From NCBI RefSeq assembly GCF_000149955.1, contig NC_030986.1:491298-555297 (forward strand): DNA of 64,000 nt, read 5' to 3'. The position numbers and the translations under genes were made by a program. The notes under the pieces are model-generated. The model saw only the letters and a list, made by a program, of their open reading frames with translations. It was not told the DNA's origin and did not search any database. Below, piece by piece: positions 22,627 through 34,078 of this stretch (positions within the stretch are counted from its first letter, which is position 1; the number at the start of each line of letters is the position of its first letter). The DNA is from Fusarium oxysporum f. sp. lycopersici 4287. Taxonomy: Eukaryota; Ascomycota; Sordariomycetes; Hypocreales; Nectriaceae.

Positions 22627-25359
22627 TCAACCAAACTTGATTCCAGAGTTGGGATTCCACGTCCCAGGTGCAGGAGGTTGGCCTGAACCACCAGAAGATT
22701 GACCAAACTTGATACCCATACCAGGAGTCCACATGGCACCAACCGGTGTTGGTTGTACTGGTCTTGGCTGCTGTACCGTCTCTCCCCAAGACTGTATGTT
22801 TGCCTGAGCTGGACTCTGCACAGGTTGAGGGGGTTGTTGTGGTGGTGGTGCATATGAGTGTGAGGGGTCTTGGTGTGACGGCATTGGGCTTTGGGTGGGA
22901 GGTTGTTGGTGAGAGATGTTGAGGTTTGACAACGTCGGCATGTTAATTTCCCTGTTATGTCTGTCAGTAAAAGGTCCGTATAAAGTTTGCCAGAGACGTA
23001 CTCTTCCAATGCTCGCGCCTCCATGCGGCGCTGAGCAACCCAACCGCGAATAACATCACGGAAACCCTGTCCAACAATCTTGTTCAGATCATTGTAAAAC
23101 TTGCGTCCAACTTCGAGGTTGTTGATAATCTCCTTGTACTTAAAATAGGCATTATCAAGCTTCTGCAAAGCCACCTCGCGTTCTCGGTTCCCGCGTTCAC
23201 CCATCTGTCGCTTCTGCGACTCAAACTCGCGATTGATACGCTGAACATCGGCCAGGAGACGTTCCTGGTCTTTTGCTTCCTTTTCGATCGCTTCAACCTC
23301 GGGTTCATACAACTTATCAAGTCGTTTGTCGAAGAACTCCTCAAAGTGAGCCGGGACTAGTGCCGTGTTAGGGTACGCTCGCTCCAACCGGGCTGCCTCC
23401 TTGAGGATGTCTGGCTTAATGTCATCACGACGTGCGTTTTCTCGCAAACTTTCAACCTTCTTGCGACGGCGGCTCTCAAGACGAAGAACGTCGTTGTATG
23501 CGCCGCGCAATTTTCCTATGACAGGTTTCAACGTCTCGGGTATGTCAACCCGTCGGCTGGACGGCACGGAGTCCATCAGATCTCGGTCCGGTCCGGAGAG
23601 GATAGCAAGCAAATCCTGGATCGCGCCGAACTTTTCCCTAACGACCGCGTCGCTACTAATACTGCTTTGGAAGTAGCTCTCAATCTCAGAAGCGTGCTGC
23701 CAAAGCTTCCCACCTTGAGGATCTTGCCGACTCTCGGGTCGCACCCATCGGTCTGTTCCGTATCTCATCCGTAATCGCTGATCTTCCTCTTCTTCCGAAG
23801 CCACAGCCGCTTTCCCCTCTTCAAAGATTGCCATATCTCCAGATCGCAACTTGTCAATATCCGCGAAGCCCTTTTGCACTCTACCAATGGCATCTGCTTG
23901 TCTGATCTCCTCAGCATGTTGGACCAAACTTGGTGGTAGACCCAGAGGTTTCTCAAGAGCTTGTAAAGATCCAGGTAGTCCAAGCGATGTGAGAATTTCG
24001 TGAATCTTGTCTGTGAGCGATTCAAGCTCCGGAATAATATTCTGGCTAACCATGCGATCGCGTCGTTCCTCGTAAATCGATGTGGCAACGTGTACCGAGA
24101 AGGGGACAAGTCGAGAGAACAAAGCTGGTCCGAACTCGGCGTGGTCGCCAAAGTAATCGTAGGGGTTGGCAACTTGTGGTGGCACCCGAGCTACAGCCAT
24201 GTTTGCGCGATCGAGAATCTTGAGCTCCGACTTTGGTGGTACAGCAACTGCAAAATGTTAGTACTCTGCCAAGTAAGGGTCGTAGCGCACATACTCAGGT
24301 AGATAACATCGTTATCTTTCTCTGCTCGCTTCAAATCTTCCTCAACCTTGCGCTTCAGCCCATTGAGGTCATCAACCACCGTCTTGCCAAGATAGCCATT
24401 TCGGGCTTCCTTAATGCCCTCCGTCGCACAAGCAACAGCATCCTTGAGTCGCGCAACCTCCTCTCCATATTTCCGCTTCTCCAGACAATCGCATGCAGCT
24501 CGGTATTGCGCGGCAGCAGCAAAGTGATGATGCTTGGCGCTCATGTGGTGGATCCAGGCACTGCTGATGGCTTCGCTCTTCATAGCAGCTTCGCCAGCAA
24601 AGTTATACAGATCGGACACTCGAGCGGCGAGCTTGGCGATCGATGCATCCTTGTAGCCATCCATAACGGCTTTTTGCCAGAAGCATTCTTGACTCTGGGC
24701 GAGGAGTAGTTGGATCAAGGACTCGAGTGTATCGTGGTCCATGTCTTCGGGAGGATCGGACATTCGTAGTTCGGGAAGGATCTCTTTTTGCATATGTGAT
24801 AAGACGCCGGCTGCTAGGGAGAAGTAGTTCGCTGCTGATTTGAGGCCTTCGGTGTTGCCCCGGGGCGTGTTGATGGCGAGCTGGGAGTAGAGGGAGGCGA
24901 GGTTGTAGAGAATGTTCATAAGCTCGTACTTCAGGTTGTTTCGCACCATAGGACGCTCGGTATTGTATCCAAGGGCAGGATACCACGAAAACTCGGCTCC
25001 AATCTTTCATCATTGTCAGTTTGTGCTGTTAGCTGGCATCGCGTGACACTCACATCTATAGGAAACTTGCCCCCAACCCAAACAAGCTGTCCCGCATATG
25101 CTTGCAGCTTCTTAATGCCGCTCGGATGCGGCTCTCGAACGTTCACCGCATCGCGCCGAAGTGCATCAATGACCTCGAGGTCATGCTTGAACATATCCGG
25201 GTGCTGATCATATTTGGTGTTGATATACTGCCGTATCGTTGAAGCAAGCGAAAGCTGGGCCGACTTGCGAAAGGGGATGGAAAGAATGTTTCTGAGAGGG
25301 TAACGTTAGCTGATAAGTCCAGGGATGTCCGGTATAGTTGGGTCTTCTTACGACGACAT
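22627..25359 (-). CDS. palA: PalA/Rim20 pH-response BRO1-domain protein
   Basis: Five exons on the minus strand: 25359-25352, 25291-25054, 25003-24295, 24247-23002 and 22951-22627, giving 841 residues, the usual PalA length. The first exon codes for only eight nucleotides (ATGTCGTC); splicing yields MSSNILSIPFRKSAQLSL, which matches the conserved PalA/Rim20 start. Residues to about 370 form the BRO1 domain (YINTKYDQHPDMF, LYNLASLYSQLA, ANYFSLAAGVL, HHMSAKHHHFAAAAQYR). Residues about 380-720 form the ALIX-type V domain with long helices. The tail is Pro/Gln-rich and ends in two GIKFG copies (MGIKFGQ and SGIKFG at the stop). Known role: PalA binds the YPX[LI] motifs of PacC and the ESCRT-III protein Vps32 on endosomes, allowing PalB to cleave PacC at alkaline pH. 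It converges with the SDR gene and runs in the same direction as the Ysc84-type gene. Confidence 0.95.
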
Positions 25360-25810
25360 GGCTTCGTTTGCGAACCTGACTTGCGGGTTCTTGAGCCTTT
25401 GTAGAGTTAGCTTTTTCGCCAAGGTCTGCTGGGCTGCTAGAGTTGCAATGACTTCATCAGAGCTGTGGAGGCGCCACGTTGGAGGGGCAATGACATACGA
25501 TGTGGCGCAGCCGCTACCCTAGAGTGTCCAGACCAGACTCTTGGAAGTGTACATGCTGCCAGCAGTCCATGAAGGTGGGTTTTTTTGTCGGGGCCAAAGA
25601 CCTAATGGATTGTTATGTTTTAGTGTTCACTTATAGCATTCTTAAGAGGCAAGCCTTGTCATGATTTGACCGCATAAAGTTCAGCAGATCGTGTTCATGC
25701 TCAAATAATACAATTGTGATTTTGGCTAAAAATACTAGAAATTCATAGCTAGAGACCGGTGCAACTATTACCTCCCTCTCGTGGTATCTTGTTATTATCC
25801 ATGATCGTTT

Positions 25811-27643
25811 CTAACGATACTTCACGTCTCCAACTTCAGGTCGGTGAACTCCATCATCGACATATCCCGGAGGCTGTGTCTGTCCCGCATTAGCTCCCGA
25901 CGCCACCGGCGCCGAAGGACCGGAGGGTCCGGTGGAAGTGGGGTCCCGATCGGTCGGAGACACGGAATTGACCTTGAGGGATCCGACCTCAGCACCCTTC
26001 AGAGTCTCGAGAAGGTTGCGAGCACCAGCGGGCCACATGCCGCTCTGGCGGGGAACCTCTCCTCGGATGATCTGCTCGACTGAGACACGCTCGCCGTAGA
26101 AAGCGGCATTGGCATCCTTGCGCTCAACAACGACGGTGCCGTCGACTTGAATGCCTGCGTAGAAACCGCGGGACTTAACGTAGGAAAAGACAGGCTTGAA
26201 AGCGCCGGTGCTAAGGCTGCGGCGTTTCTTTTTCTTGTCGGCATCGGTCTCTGGCTTCAGGCCTTGGCTGTCCTCAGTAGGGCGGGGAGGTTTGGGAGGA
26301 GCCTCCTCGTCCTTATGCTCCTTATCCTTCTTCTTTCCATCCATGGCAGCGCCGATCTCCACAGCACCGCCGGCGCCATATGGACCAGCGACAACAGCAA
26401 GGTCACTACCCAGGGCAACACGGGTCTTGGCGAAAGCGTTGAGTGCTTCTCGGCTGTTGATGACACAGACACAGTCGTAAATGTCAAGACCGATCATGAA
26501 ACCAGCGCCAACGGAGTGGACTTGGATACCTGAAGGAGGACCCCATGATCCATCGGGAAGACGAGAGATCAAGATACCTGAACCAGTGGCACCAGAGAAA
26601 GCGTAGCCGGCACGAAGGGTTGTGAAGATAGCGAGACCTTGGGCCTTGGCGATGACCTTGGGAGGGATGTTGACAAGAACTCTCTTCTTGGGCTTCTCTT
26701 TGGTGGGATCGATGATCTCGTCGTTGGTCTCCTGTGCCTTGGGGTCTGTCGATGTGGGAACCTGGCTAGAGCTAGGATCGGCGTAGACACCGTTTTCTAG
26801 AGTATGTTAGCAGGCATTCTGGTCAAGCTGTATGGGTTACTTACTGCAGAAGGACTTCAGGATAGAAGCTGCCTTGTCACACTCCTTGTCGATAGTCTCG
26901 GGGAGGAAACTCTGGCTGCCAAACTTGTGCGCCAAGCTGTTAATAGGTGCAGCGGCCTTGATACCAAGCTGGCTGAACTTTTCGCTCCAACCAGGCTTCT
27001 TGTGTGTCTCAGGATGCGCGGAAGTCGAAGCCTGGGTTGCGGTTGTCTCCGGACCATGGCCGAAGCCATGGCCATGGGTAGGAGCTGTAGGACTTGGCTG
27101 AGGCGGCGCCTGAGCCTGAGCTGGCTGGTTCGTAGGAGGGGGTGCAAAGGTAGGATGAGCAGGGTCGTACTGCGGGATAGCGTAGTTTTGCTGGGCGTGC
27201 TGAGACTGCTGAGCGTCGAAGGGCTGGTGAGTCTCCTGATGCTGTTGAGGCACAGTGACTGGGTTGCCCTGGAGAGGGTTCGGGTGGGCAGCGGAAGCTT
27301 GGTGTTGGTCTTGCGCAGGAGGAGGACCTGGAGGAGGGGGAGGGAAGTACTGCTGCTCTAGCTTGCGCTTCTCATCTGCAGCACTTGGGTATTGCTCGGC
27401 TCCGGCAGTGGGTGCAAACTGAGGAGGCTGCTGGCTCTGGGATCCTGCGAACTGGACATGTTGATCAGGATTTTGGGGTGCGCGGGGCTTCTCGTCTCCA
27501 GGAAGCTCGGCTGATCCCTGCTCGTACGCAGGAGGCAGAGAAGAGTCTTGGGGTTGGTTTTGCGTAGGGTTGGCGGTAGGAAGCAGACCGCTTCCATGCT
27601 GGTCGCCAGCGGAATACTGGGGAGCCTTCTCAGGATTCGACAT
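25811..27643 (-). CDS. SYLF/Ysc84-domain protein with Pro/Gln-rich N-terminus
   Basis: Two exons on the minus strand, 27643-26845 and 26796-25811, joined across a 48-bp intron (GTAAGT donor, CTAAC branch, CTCTAG acceptor), give 594 residues. Residues 1 to about 210 are disordered and rich in Pro, Gln and His, with PPAY and PPPPP runs. Then GWSEKFSQLGIKAAAPINSL leads into the SYLF (DUF500) domain at about 240-520: IPPKVIAKAQGLAIFTTLRAG, GSGILISRLPDGSWGPPSG, VGAGFMIGLDIYDCVCVIN, GFYAGIQVDGT. SYLF domains bind phosphoinositides and, in yeast Ysc84/Lsb3, F-actin at endocytic patches. Those proteins carry a C-terminal SH3 domain; here none is seen, and the tail is instead Ser/Pro/Gly-rich. A linker (KKKDKEHKDEEAPPKPPRP) interrupts the domain near residue 440. 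Confidence 0.9.
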
Positions 27644-28352
27644 CGGATTATAAGTATGTAAACTGTAGGTGTTGTAGTTGTAAGGTTAAGGTTGAGAGTC
27701 AATGGCGGGGTAGCTTCGTGTTAGGTATAAGAGCTAGGAAGAGGGAAAGAAAGTGGACTGAGTCTTTAGGCTCTGGGTGCAAGATGTCTTTAATAGATGA
27801 ACAGGTATTTATTAGGACGATTCACTGATATGAGAGGCCTCGTCACTTCTAGACTCATGAGTGGCGTACGAGACAATTCGAAACCGGTTCCATGAACTGC
27901 AAGGAACCATTCTGCGACATGCCGCACGGATTGATGTCATCATGGTGGCTTGGCGATAAGGTGATTGCGTGGCTGAATTTCAGGGTCCTGCACAGCCACG
28001 ATGTCAACCAATGCGAGCTCTTCCACCGTAAAACAGAGGTAAATTGTTGGGGAGCATGTGAAATTGTGGAAATATTGAGATAACGGTGATGGTAACTTAT
28101 CTACACGTTTTGTAGGTATCATCTCTTTTATGATGCGCTGGTGTACGGAGATCATCGCTGTTTTTCGGAGCCCGAAACGGGTGTCGTTCGGGGAATGCTA
28201 GGAAAGCTTACCCGAAGCCTGTTAACCTGTGATCCTCGGTTTAAGCTTACACAGAGACCGAAACGCTGTCTTGTAAACCTTCATTTCGCAACTGTGATAA
28301 TCGCAGATTCTCTCCAATTTCTGAGAGTGACATTTGCCACTAGACCTCCAAC
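27644..28352. promoter_or_regulatory. Shared divergent promoter region
   Basis: 709 bp between the divergent starts of the Ysc84-type gene (minus) and the FSH1-type gene (plus). No gene-like frame is present. I cannot point to a specific binding site. Confidence 0.4.
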
Positions 28353-29150
28353 ATGACACAAATACAGACCTCCAGCGATCCAGAGACTCTTCATCTCCCC
28401 CGCATTCTCTGCCTTCACGGCGGCGGCGTCAATGCACAAATCTTCGAACTACAATGCCGCGCTCTGATCAGGAGCCTTGCTTCCTCTCTCCGTCTAGTCT
28501 TCATGCAAGCACCCTTCATCTCAGCGCCTCACCCCGATATTGTCAGCGTCTACGGTGAATATGGGCCTTTTCGGCGCTGGCTCCGCTGGCAGCCCGATCA
28601 TCCCGAGATTGAAGCAGAGGCCGCCGCCGAGCTACTTCGGAACCAGGCCCGCAGGGCTATGGACACCGACCCCGGAACCGGAGAGTGGATCGGCATTCTG
28701 GGGTTCTCGCAGGGCGCTAAGATTGCGGCGAGTTTATTGTGGACGCAGCAGAAAGTGACGGAGCAGTTTGGTGCGGAAGAGGCGCTGACGCAGTTCAAGT
28801 TTGGTGTTCTCATGGCTGGGAGAGCGCCTTTGATTACGCTGGATTCCCGGCTGCAACATCCTCCAGCGGTCGTTGATGCGGCGCTGTTGAGCTCTGAGTT
28901 CAAAGACTTCCCTGAGTCGAACGTGGGAGACCATGTCTTGAGCATACCTACACTACATGTCCATGGACTTCGAGATCCTGGACTCGAGCAGCACCAGGTT
29001 CTGCTGAAGACATACTGCGCAACTGGCACGACGACTCTAGTTGAGTGGGATGGTGGACATCGTATACCGATCAAGAGCCATGATGTCGACGCTGTGACAA
29101 CTGAGATCTTGAAGTTGGCAAAGAACGCAGGCGTGAAGCTGCCCAACTGA
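28353..29150 (+). CDS. FSH1-family serine hydrolase
   Basis: A single exon of 265 residues. RILCLHGGGVNAQIFELQC at residues 17-35 is the opening strand and oxyanion loop of FSH1-type alpha/beta hydrolases. GFSQG at 117-121 is the nucleophile elbow with Ser119; LRDPG (Asp208) and DGGHRIP (His236) complete the triad. Length and motif spacing fit the FSH1 family. Known members are small cytosolic esterases or thioesterases; some fungal relatives (LovG, CitA) release polyketides from their synthases, but no polyketide synthase lies in this window, so a housekeeping esterase is equally likely. No signal peptide is present. It is transcribed away from the Ysc84-type gene, and an accessory-looking region begins after its stop. 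Confidence 0.9.
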   Translation: MTQIQTSSDPETLHLPRILCLHGGGVNAQIFELQCRALIRSLASSLRLVFMQAPFISAPHPDIVSVYGEYGPFRRWLRWQPDHPEIEAEAAAELLRNQARRAMDTDPGTGEWIGILGFSQGAKIAASLLWTQQKVTEQFGAEEALTQFKFGVLMAGRAPLITLDSRLQHPPAVVDAALLSSEFKDFPESNVGDHVLSIPTLHVHGLRDPGLEQHQVLLKTYCATGTTTLVEWDGGHRIPIKSHDVDAVTTEILKLAKNAGVKLPN

Positions 29151-29618
29151 ACATCGCAAACGAATTCATGTCTTTCCAACAATATACAACTTACTAAGAA
29201 TTTTATGGTTTCTGAGCTGTTTATTCACATAGACTAGACAACGCTATACATATATACATTATTGACAATGCAGCAGCACATCTCACAGTCTCAGATTGAA
29301 CCTTTGACCCCTCAAGAGTCATGTCTCTGAAGTGTCTACAGGCCTATACTTTATAACAAAAACAGGGCGCATAGGATCAGCTCGATGACTCGGGTGGAGG
29401 GCTTCAATTTTGTGCGACCCTGCTGCCCATGATGCTAACCTGCATTATCGGTTCTCACCAACGCGTGGGCAGGATACTTACGCCAAGACCATAGACTGCC
29501 CTCACGATTTCTCGCAACACCTGGTTTTCGATCCTTTCATGTCGGCATCATTGGCCCTGCGCAGCTTTAAAATCCGACACGCACATATCCTAAAACGGCT
29601 CTTGCTGACCCTGCCACA
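29151..29618. other. Intergenic, start of accessory-looking DNA
   Basis: 470 bp with an AT-rich probable 3' end of the hydrolase gene (about 29160-29290) and no gene-like frame after it. Confidence 0.4.
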
Positions 29619-30659
29619 ATGGACACTATCAACTCACAGCATCCATCACCGCCTGTCATAAAATCTTGCAAGATTTGCACTGCTCTCGAGAAGCTCTTCG
29701 CCGGTGGTGATGTCCAGATTCAGCTGGAAAGAAATGAAATCTACGATGAATCTTGCACACAACATGACTCATTGTTTTATTGGATCGAGAGAAATTACTG
29801 CGGGTATCTTGATCGTTTACAAAAGGCCCGCAGCTACCATATCGTAGCTGATACGAATTAATCCCTCGGCACAATCCTTTTTCTCCGTCTAAGCGGCGGT
29901 ATCTGGCCAATTTGTGCGGTCATCAGTCATCACAACGCCCATCACGCAGTGGTATAACCATGCGTCTCATGATGGAAGCGGCAGGCAGCCCATACTGCGG
30001 TATCTAACAGTCTATAATGAATCCTCGGTGATCTCATACGACACAGAAGTCTGGAGCGTGAAAGGTCTAATGGAAGACGGCTACATACTAAGGAAAGCTG
30101 GAGGCAAGTACCTATACAAACACATAAACTTTCCTATAAGGACCTTTCTGTGGCCTGTTCCGAAAGTGTGCTCAGAAAAACATGGAACAATGTCAAAACT
30201 TGGGCACGGTCCCTTCATCTCCCTTCATCTCCTGCTGCACGAAGCGCGCATGGTTTGGAGGTCTCCGGGCACACCACCACAGTAAGCAAGTGTGGATGCA
30301 TACTCAGTTATGCCTTTTTGACAAGCAAAAGAGACTATGCGGTTGGCTCCACTTACCAAAAGACGAAGATTCACTTGGCTTTCCTGGAGCGGATTGCAGA
30401 AGGATGTCTCTAGCTGTGGAAGACACTTTTAGGAATCCATTTCCCGAACGCAATCAGTTACTTGAGTTGGTGGCAATCTGTAGACGCAAGTTCCCAGACA
30501 GAAACTTTGGAGAGAAATGAGTGCATTGGGAAGGCTTTCTATGGTGTTCTATGGGCGAAATGGATTGAGGGGGTTGCTTATAGACGAGGCTGTGCATATG
30601 TACAGAAGGAGCTTTGGAAAGAGCAACATCTGGAAGACGTTGACCTGATACTTGGCTAG
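29619..30659 (+). pseudogene. HET-type (heterokaryon incompatibility-like) pseudogene
   Basis: The 5' part (29619-29861) reads IKSCKICTALEKLFAGGD and HIVADTN, a typical opening of long fungal HET-domain proteins. A TAA at 29859-29861 stops it, but the same frame continues with LGTILFLRLSGGIWPICAVI to a second TAA at 29955-29957. The 3' part (30462-30659) reads ECIGKAFYGVLWAKWIEGVA and LEDVDLILG, matching the usual C-terminal end of such proteins, and ends in TAG. The middle is in shifted frames, and the HET core motifs (for example LSYRWG) are absent, so most of the domain seems deleted. Intact members cause cell death on fusion of unlike hyphae. The family call rests on remembered sequence style, not a search. 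Confidence 0.55.
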
Positions 30660-33541
30660 GTATGGCCAATGACTTTATTCACTAGGAACCAAGAGAGTAA
30701 TAAGTAAGCCACCTTCTAGCGGTTTTGCAAATTAAAAAGAGGCCTCATCGAGGGTAAGGAGGCATTCGTGATTCGGCGTTTAAGGATGATGGATGCTGTA
30801 GATCCACTCCATGTGCACGTCAACTTGGATCCTGATAATGTCAATGACCTTGGTATAAGTATTTGGAAAGATTTTGGTGCTGATATATAATAGGAGATTC
30901 CTGGCGTTTTGTCAAGCAGTCCGGATGCAATACGATAGGTAGGCGGTAAGGCCAGCGGTTTTTAGGGTAGGGCATTTAGACAGATGCGAGGCATGTAGCT
31001 TCGGTAGGGCGGTAATGCAGTGTATGGTCTATTTGTGTATTCCTCTCACGCAGTAGTACAATGTAGTCTTGGTGCGTCTAAAACTGGTTGACATCAATTC
31101 TCAAGTTGGCTAGTAACTCCTGAAGGCCTCAGTCTCTTCCGCCGCACTAGATCAACTCTTTCCTATTCTGCCTCTTTGCCCTACTTCTCTTTTCTTCAGC
31201 TCGAGTCCGTTACGCTATAAGATATGCTTCCTCCCTGTCCCACTTAGCTCCATGACATGCCCACCGGCTTCCCTAAACTCCACCAGCCCGAGCATTGCAA
31301 ATATCTCCTAACCGCAATGAATCTGGCATGATGCGGAGCAAGCGTATCGACGTATCCATTTGGCAAAGGTTCCTAGCGCTCGAAATATGAGATCACTAGA
31401 ACCGTGCACGCAACACCCAGCAGTGCTCCATAGCACCTGATCTTGTCATCTGACAGACTATAGCATAAGATGTTACTTTAAGTAGCTTAGCAAGCAGATG
31501 TTAAATGGATCGGCGCCCCTGCAGGATCGACGACACCGTTACGCCTCGAGTATCGAGCCCACGATAAAGACTAATGGTCGTCTATTGAACTCGAGCGCTA
31601 TCACGCTGTTTTTTTTTTTTCTTTTTTCCTCAGCGCGAGGGGTCCCAATGCAGAGTTACTACACATCTTTTCGTATCTGAAGATATCGGCACTTAGTTTC
31701 ACGATAACTAGCAAAGCCTGGCAACACCATAAAGTGGTGCCAGCTAGCCACAAGCCATTTAAAAGCTTGGAAGCTAGTGGCAGCTTTCATACTGCGCACA
31801 AAGCAAAGTGCCGAAATCAGTTTATCTGTAGAGACTGCTTATCTAAAGTGCTCAGAAGATGTATGGTTAGTTATGGAACCGATTATGGCTTCTGATCTTC
31901 TTGCGTTTCCGAAATACTCTCTGCTTTGACTCCTACTCCAAAACGCGCCTAAACCTCGCTTTAGCCACTGGAGGTAAGAGCTGAACATTTGGTCCTCCAA
32001 AAGGCCTGTCAAGTTAAGCAAGCGGGGCTAGAAAAAGGTCGATTGCCGAAAAGAATGATGCTCGCTTGGACGATCTGGGTGAACAGTGGGGAGCCTTAGA
32101 CAGCGTAGTGATTGGCCCTGTTTGTCCCGAGCGTCACACTCGTGGTGATATCGCTACGGGATTACCGGGTTTGCGCGAGGGTGGAGCCCATCGATACCCA
32201 CTTTTGCCGCCAATTCATTTTCACTGATATCGCCTAAATACACTAGAGACACCGTACATCAGGCTGTAAGACCCTAGCACTAATAACACAAATAAGTTCT
32301 GCCTCTCTACCTCTTCAGGCCTGCCAGTTTTATTGTTTGGTTCGAGGGACGACCTCATTTCAAAACATTTCTCTGAAGCAATCAATGAACGTGGCAAGAC
32401 AGCGTGCCAATGTGCGTCCTCTCCAACCTCGACGTTAATAAGCTCATTTTCCGTATCGCCAGAATCTATCAGCTCAGCATAATCCTCGTTGTCGGCCAAA
32501 TGTCTTAGCTTCCTAGTGCGACGCTAAACCTGACTATTTCAGCTTCAGGTGGGCTCTCATGTGTTGGTTGATCCAGATGTACCCGACATGATAGTGGAGG
32601 TGTTGTTGGTTCTCTCATCATGCTGAGGAGCCAGGGTTTTATCCTCTGATTGCCCAATCGGTCTGTGGCCATAATTCTCAAACGTTCTTGAGTGAGCTGA
32701 TGTGGGTGTTAACTCTAACGCCACAGCTCGCCATATCATAGACTTTGACAAACAAGTTGAAAGCTGAACGTCCTAGATCGACCTTCACACACCATCTCAA
32801 CAAAAAGGACAAAGCCCATTGGACCGCATTCGTCGAAAGGTTGCGACTATGTTCAATTGCAAGGGTCCATTTCGGAATACCAGCTGTCAGGCGATACTGA
32901 TCTGCCTAGCACTCTCTGTGAAGGAGGTAGGGTTATAACAAAGCGCTAAACAAACATGCCAGGGACCTTGCAACCACGTGCAACCGTTTTTGTTCAACCC
33001 GTATTCTCCGACGCTAAAACTTCATGTCACAAAAGTAGAACTTGGTCAGGCTGAGCCATTGCAAGAAGGCGGTTCAGGATCATCTAATAGAAAGGTTTTG
33101 TCCTGGAAAACAGGTAAAAAGGCTCGCTGGTTCTATTTGACGGGCATTACAATCACTTCAACAGACGAGCGTCAAGATAGAGAGCTACAAACCAAAAAGT
33201 GAATATTGAGGCTCTTTGGTTGTAGTTTGAGGCTGACTCCTAACTTTGGCTTTATTGAGGGTGTCCACTCTGACGTGATGTGAATTCTTCTATGTGTGAG
33301 ACCTTCCCCTCTCATGGCTTCGCAATGCTAGAATACGGATTGTTACATCATTTCCGGAGGAGGAACCAACAGTGATGCGGCTGAACAATGGAAATGAGAT
33401 GAGTTAACATGTCGCTGGCGCTTTAAAACCAGGGAGCCCGCTTCGTAGTGAAGAAACAAGACGTGTACTTGCCAGCTTATCTTGTATACTGATCAATCCT
33501 TTCCTGGTAACTCTTTCACTCTCCCTGATTTCACAGGCGAT
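30660..33541. other. Gene-free accessory region
   Basis: About 2.9 kb of short, motif-free frames apart from the BTB-like remnant listed separately. Two adjacent imperfect hairpins sit at 31719-31786 (TGGCAACACC...GGTGCCA, then AGCTAGCCAC...GCTAGTGGCAGCT). A T-run lies at 31609-31624. No tRNA or full transposon is seen. Confidence 0.45.
32221..32499 (-). pseudogene. Possible BTB/POZ-like fragment
   Basis: An open minus-strand frame without an ATG (it opens at a TTG). The segment INVEVGEDAHWHAVLPRSLI followed by ASEKCFEM resembles the beta-strand/helix opening of a BTB domain, where a protein-interaction fold stores residues such as V-G-x-D-x-H-x-H/L-L-I-A-S-x-x-F. The rest of the domain is missing or unrecognisable, and the frame ends after 92 codons. 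This is a weak family call from pattern memory. Confidence 0.25.
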
Positions 33542-34078
33542 ATGGTTCCTCCAGCCTCTGCCTTGGATCCCACCGGCTATATGCCAATCGAGACAGTCGC
33601 AGATGCCCGGGCAGTTGTCACTCAATGTATCAATGGACTTCTAAAGCTAGTTCCTCGCGGTCCCGATGATCGAGAAGCTGCTCAGTTCTTAAGGCAGAAC
33701 GCAACCTTTGTCTTTGAAGTTCTGGACCAAGTGTCCGGCCCACCCGCGCGGTCTGAGGCATCCGAGCCTACATTTTGCATCACAGATATTCCGAGTGACA
33801 CTCGAGTCGGCCTCAGACGGAAATCTATAACAATCGTGGTTAACGGCCGAAGATATTGTGTAATTGTGATCTGCAGTTCGCAGAACCTTACGAATCCCGA
33901 TCTGCAGCCTAGACACGACAACCAATACGGGCGTCCTGATTCGCCGTTGTCTTGGCCCTCAGAGTTGATTCTGCCCGAATTCTCTACGTCACTTGAAACA
34001 TGTAAAACGAACTTAGAGGCATCTCTGGCGGAAATGTGGCGAGACTGCAAGGACAACAAAGGTTCGAAAGTAGAATGA
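33542..34078 (+). CDS. Hypothetical orphan protein
   Basis: 178 residues from the first in-frame ATG (MVPPASALDPTGYMPIETVA). The frame is open 60 bp upstream from a non-ATG codon, and an intron ending TTTCACAG at about 33536 is possible, so the true start may lie further 5'. The central part has regular strand-like stretches (RRKSITIVVNGRRYCVIVI), and the C-terminus is helical and charged (TCKTNLEASLAEMWRDCKDN). There is no signal peptide or membrane segment, and I do not recognise the family. It may be a lineage-specific gene. Confidence 0.45.
   Translation: MVPPASALDPTGYMPIETVADARAVVTQCINGLLKLVPRGPDDREAAQFLRQNATFVFEVLDQVSGPPARSEASEPTFCITDIPSDTRVGLRRKSITIVVNGRRYCVIVICSSQNLTNPDLQPRHDNQYGRPDSPLSWPSELILPEFSTSLETCKTNLEASLAEMWRDCKDNKGSKVE

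Noticed and set aside
26147..26533. Plus-strand ORFs opposite the Ysc84-type gene
   Set aside because: Antisense shadows of the SYLF coding sequence.
32557..32751. Minus-strand ORF of 64 codons next to the BTB-like remnant
   Set aside because: Thr/Ser-rich, no motif, no splice link to the remnant.
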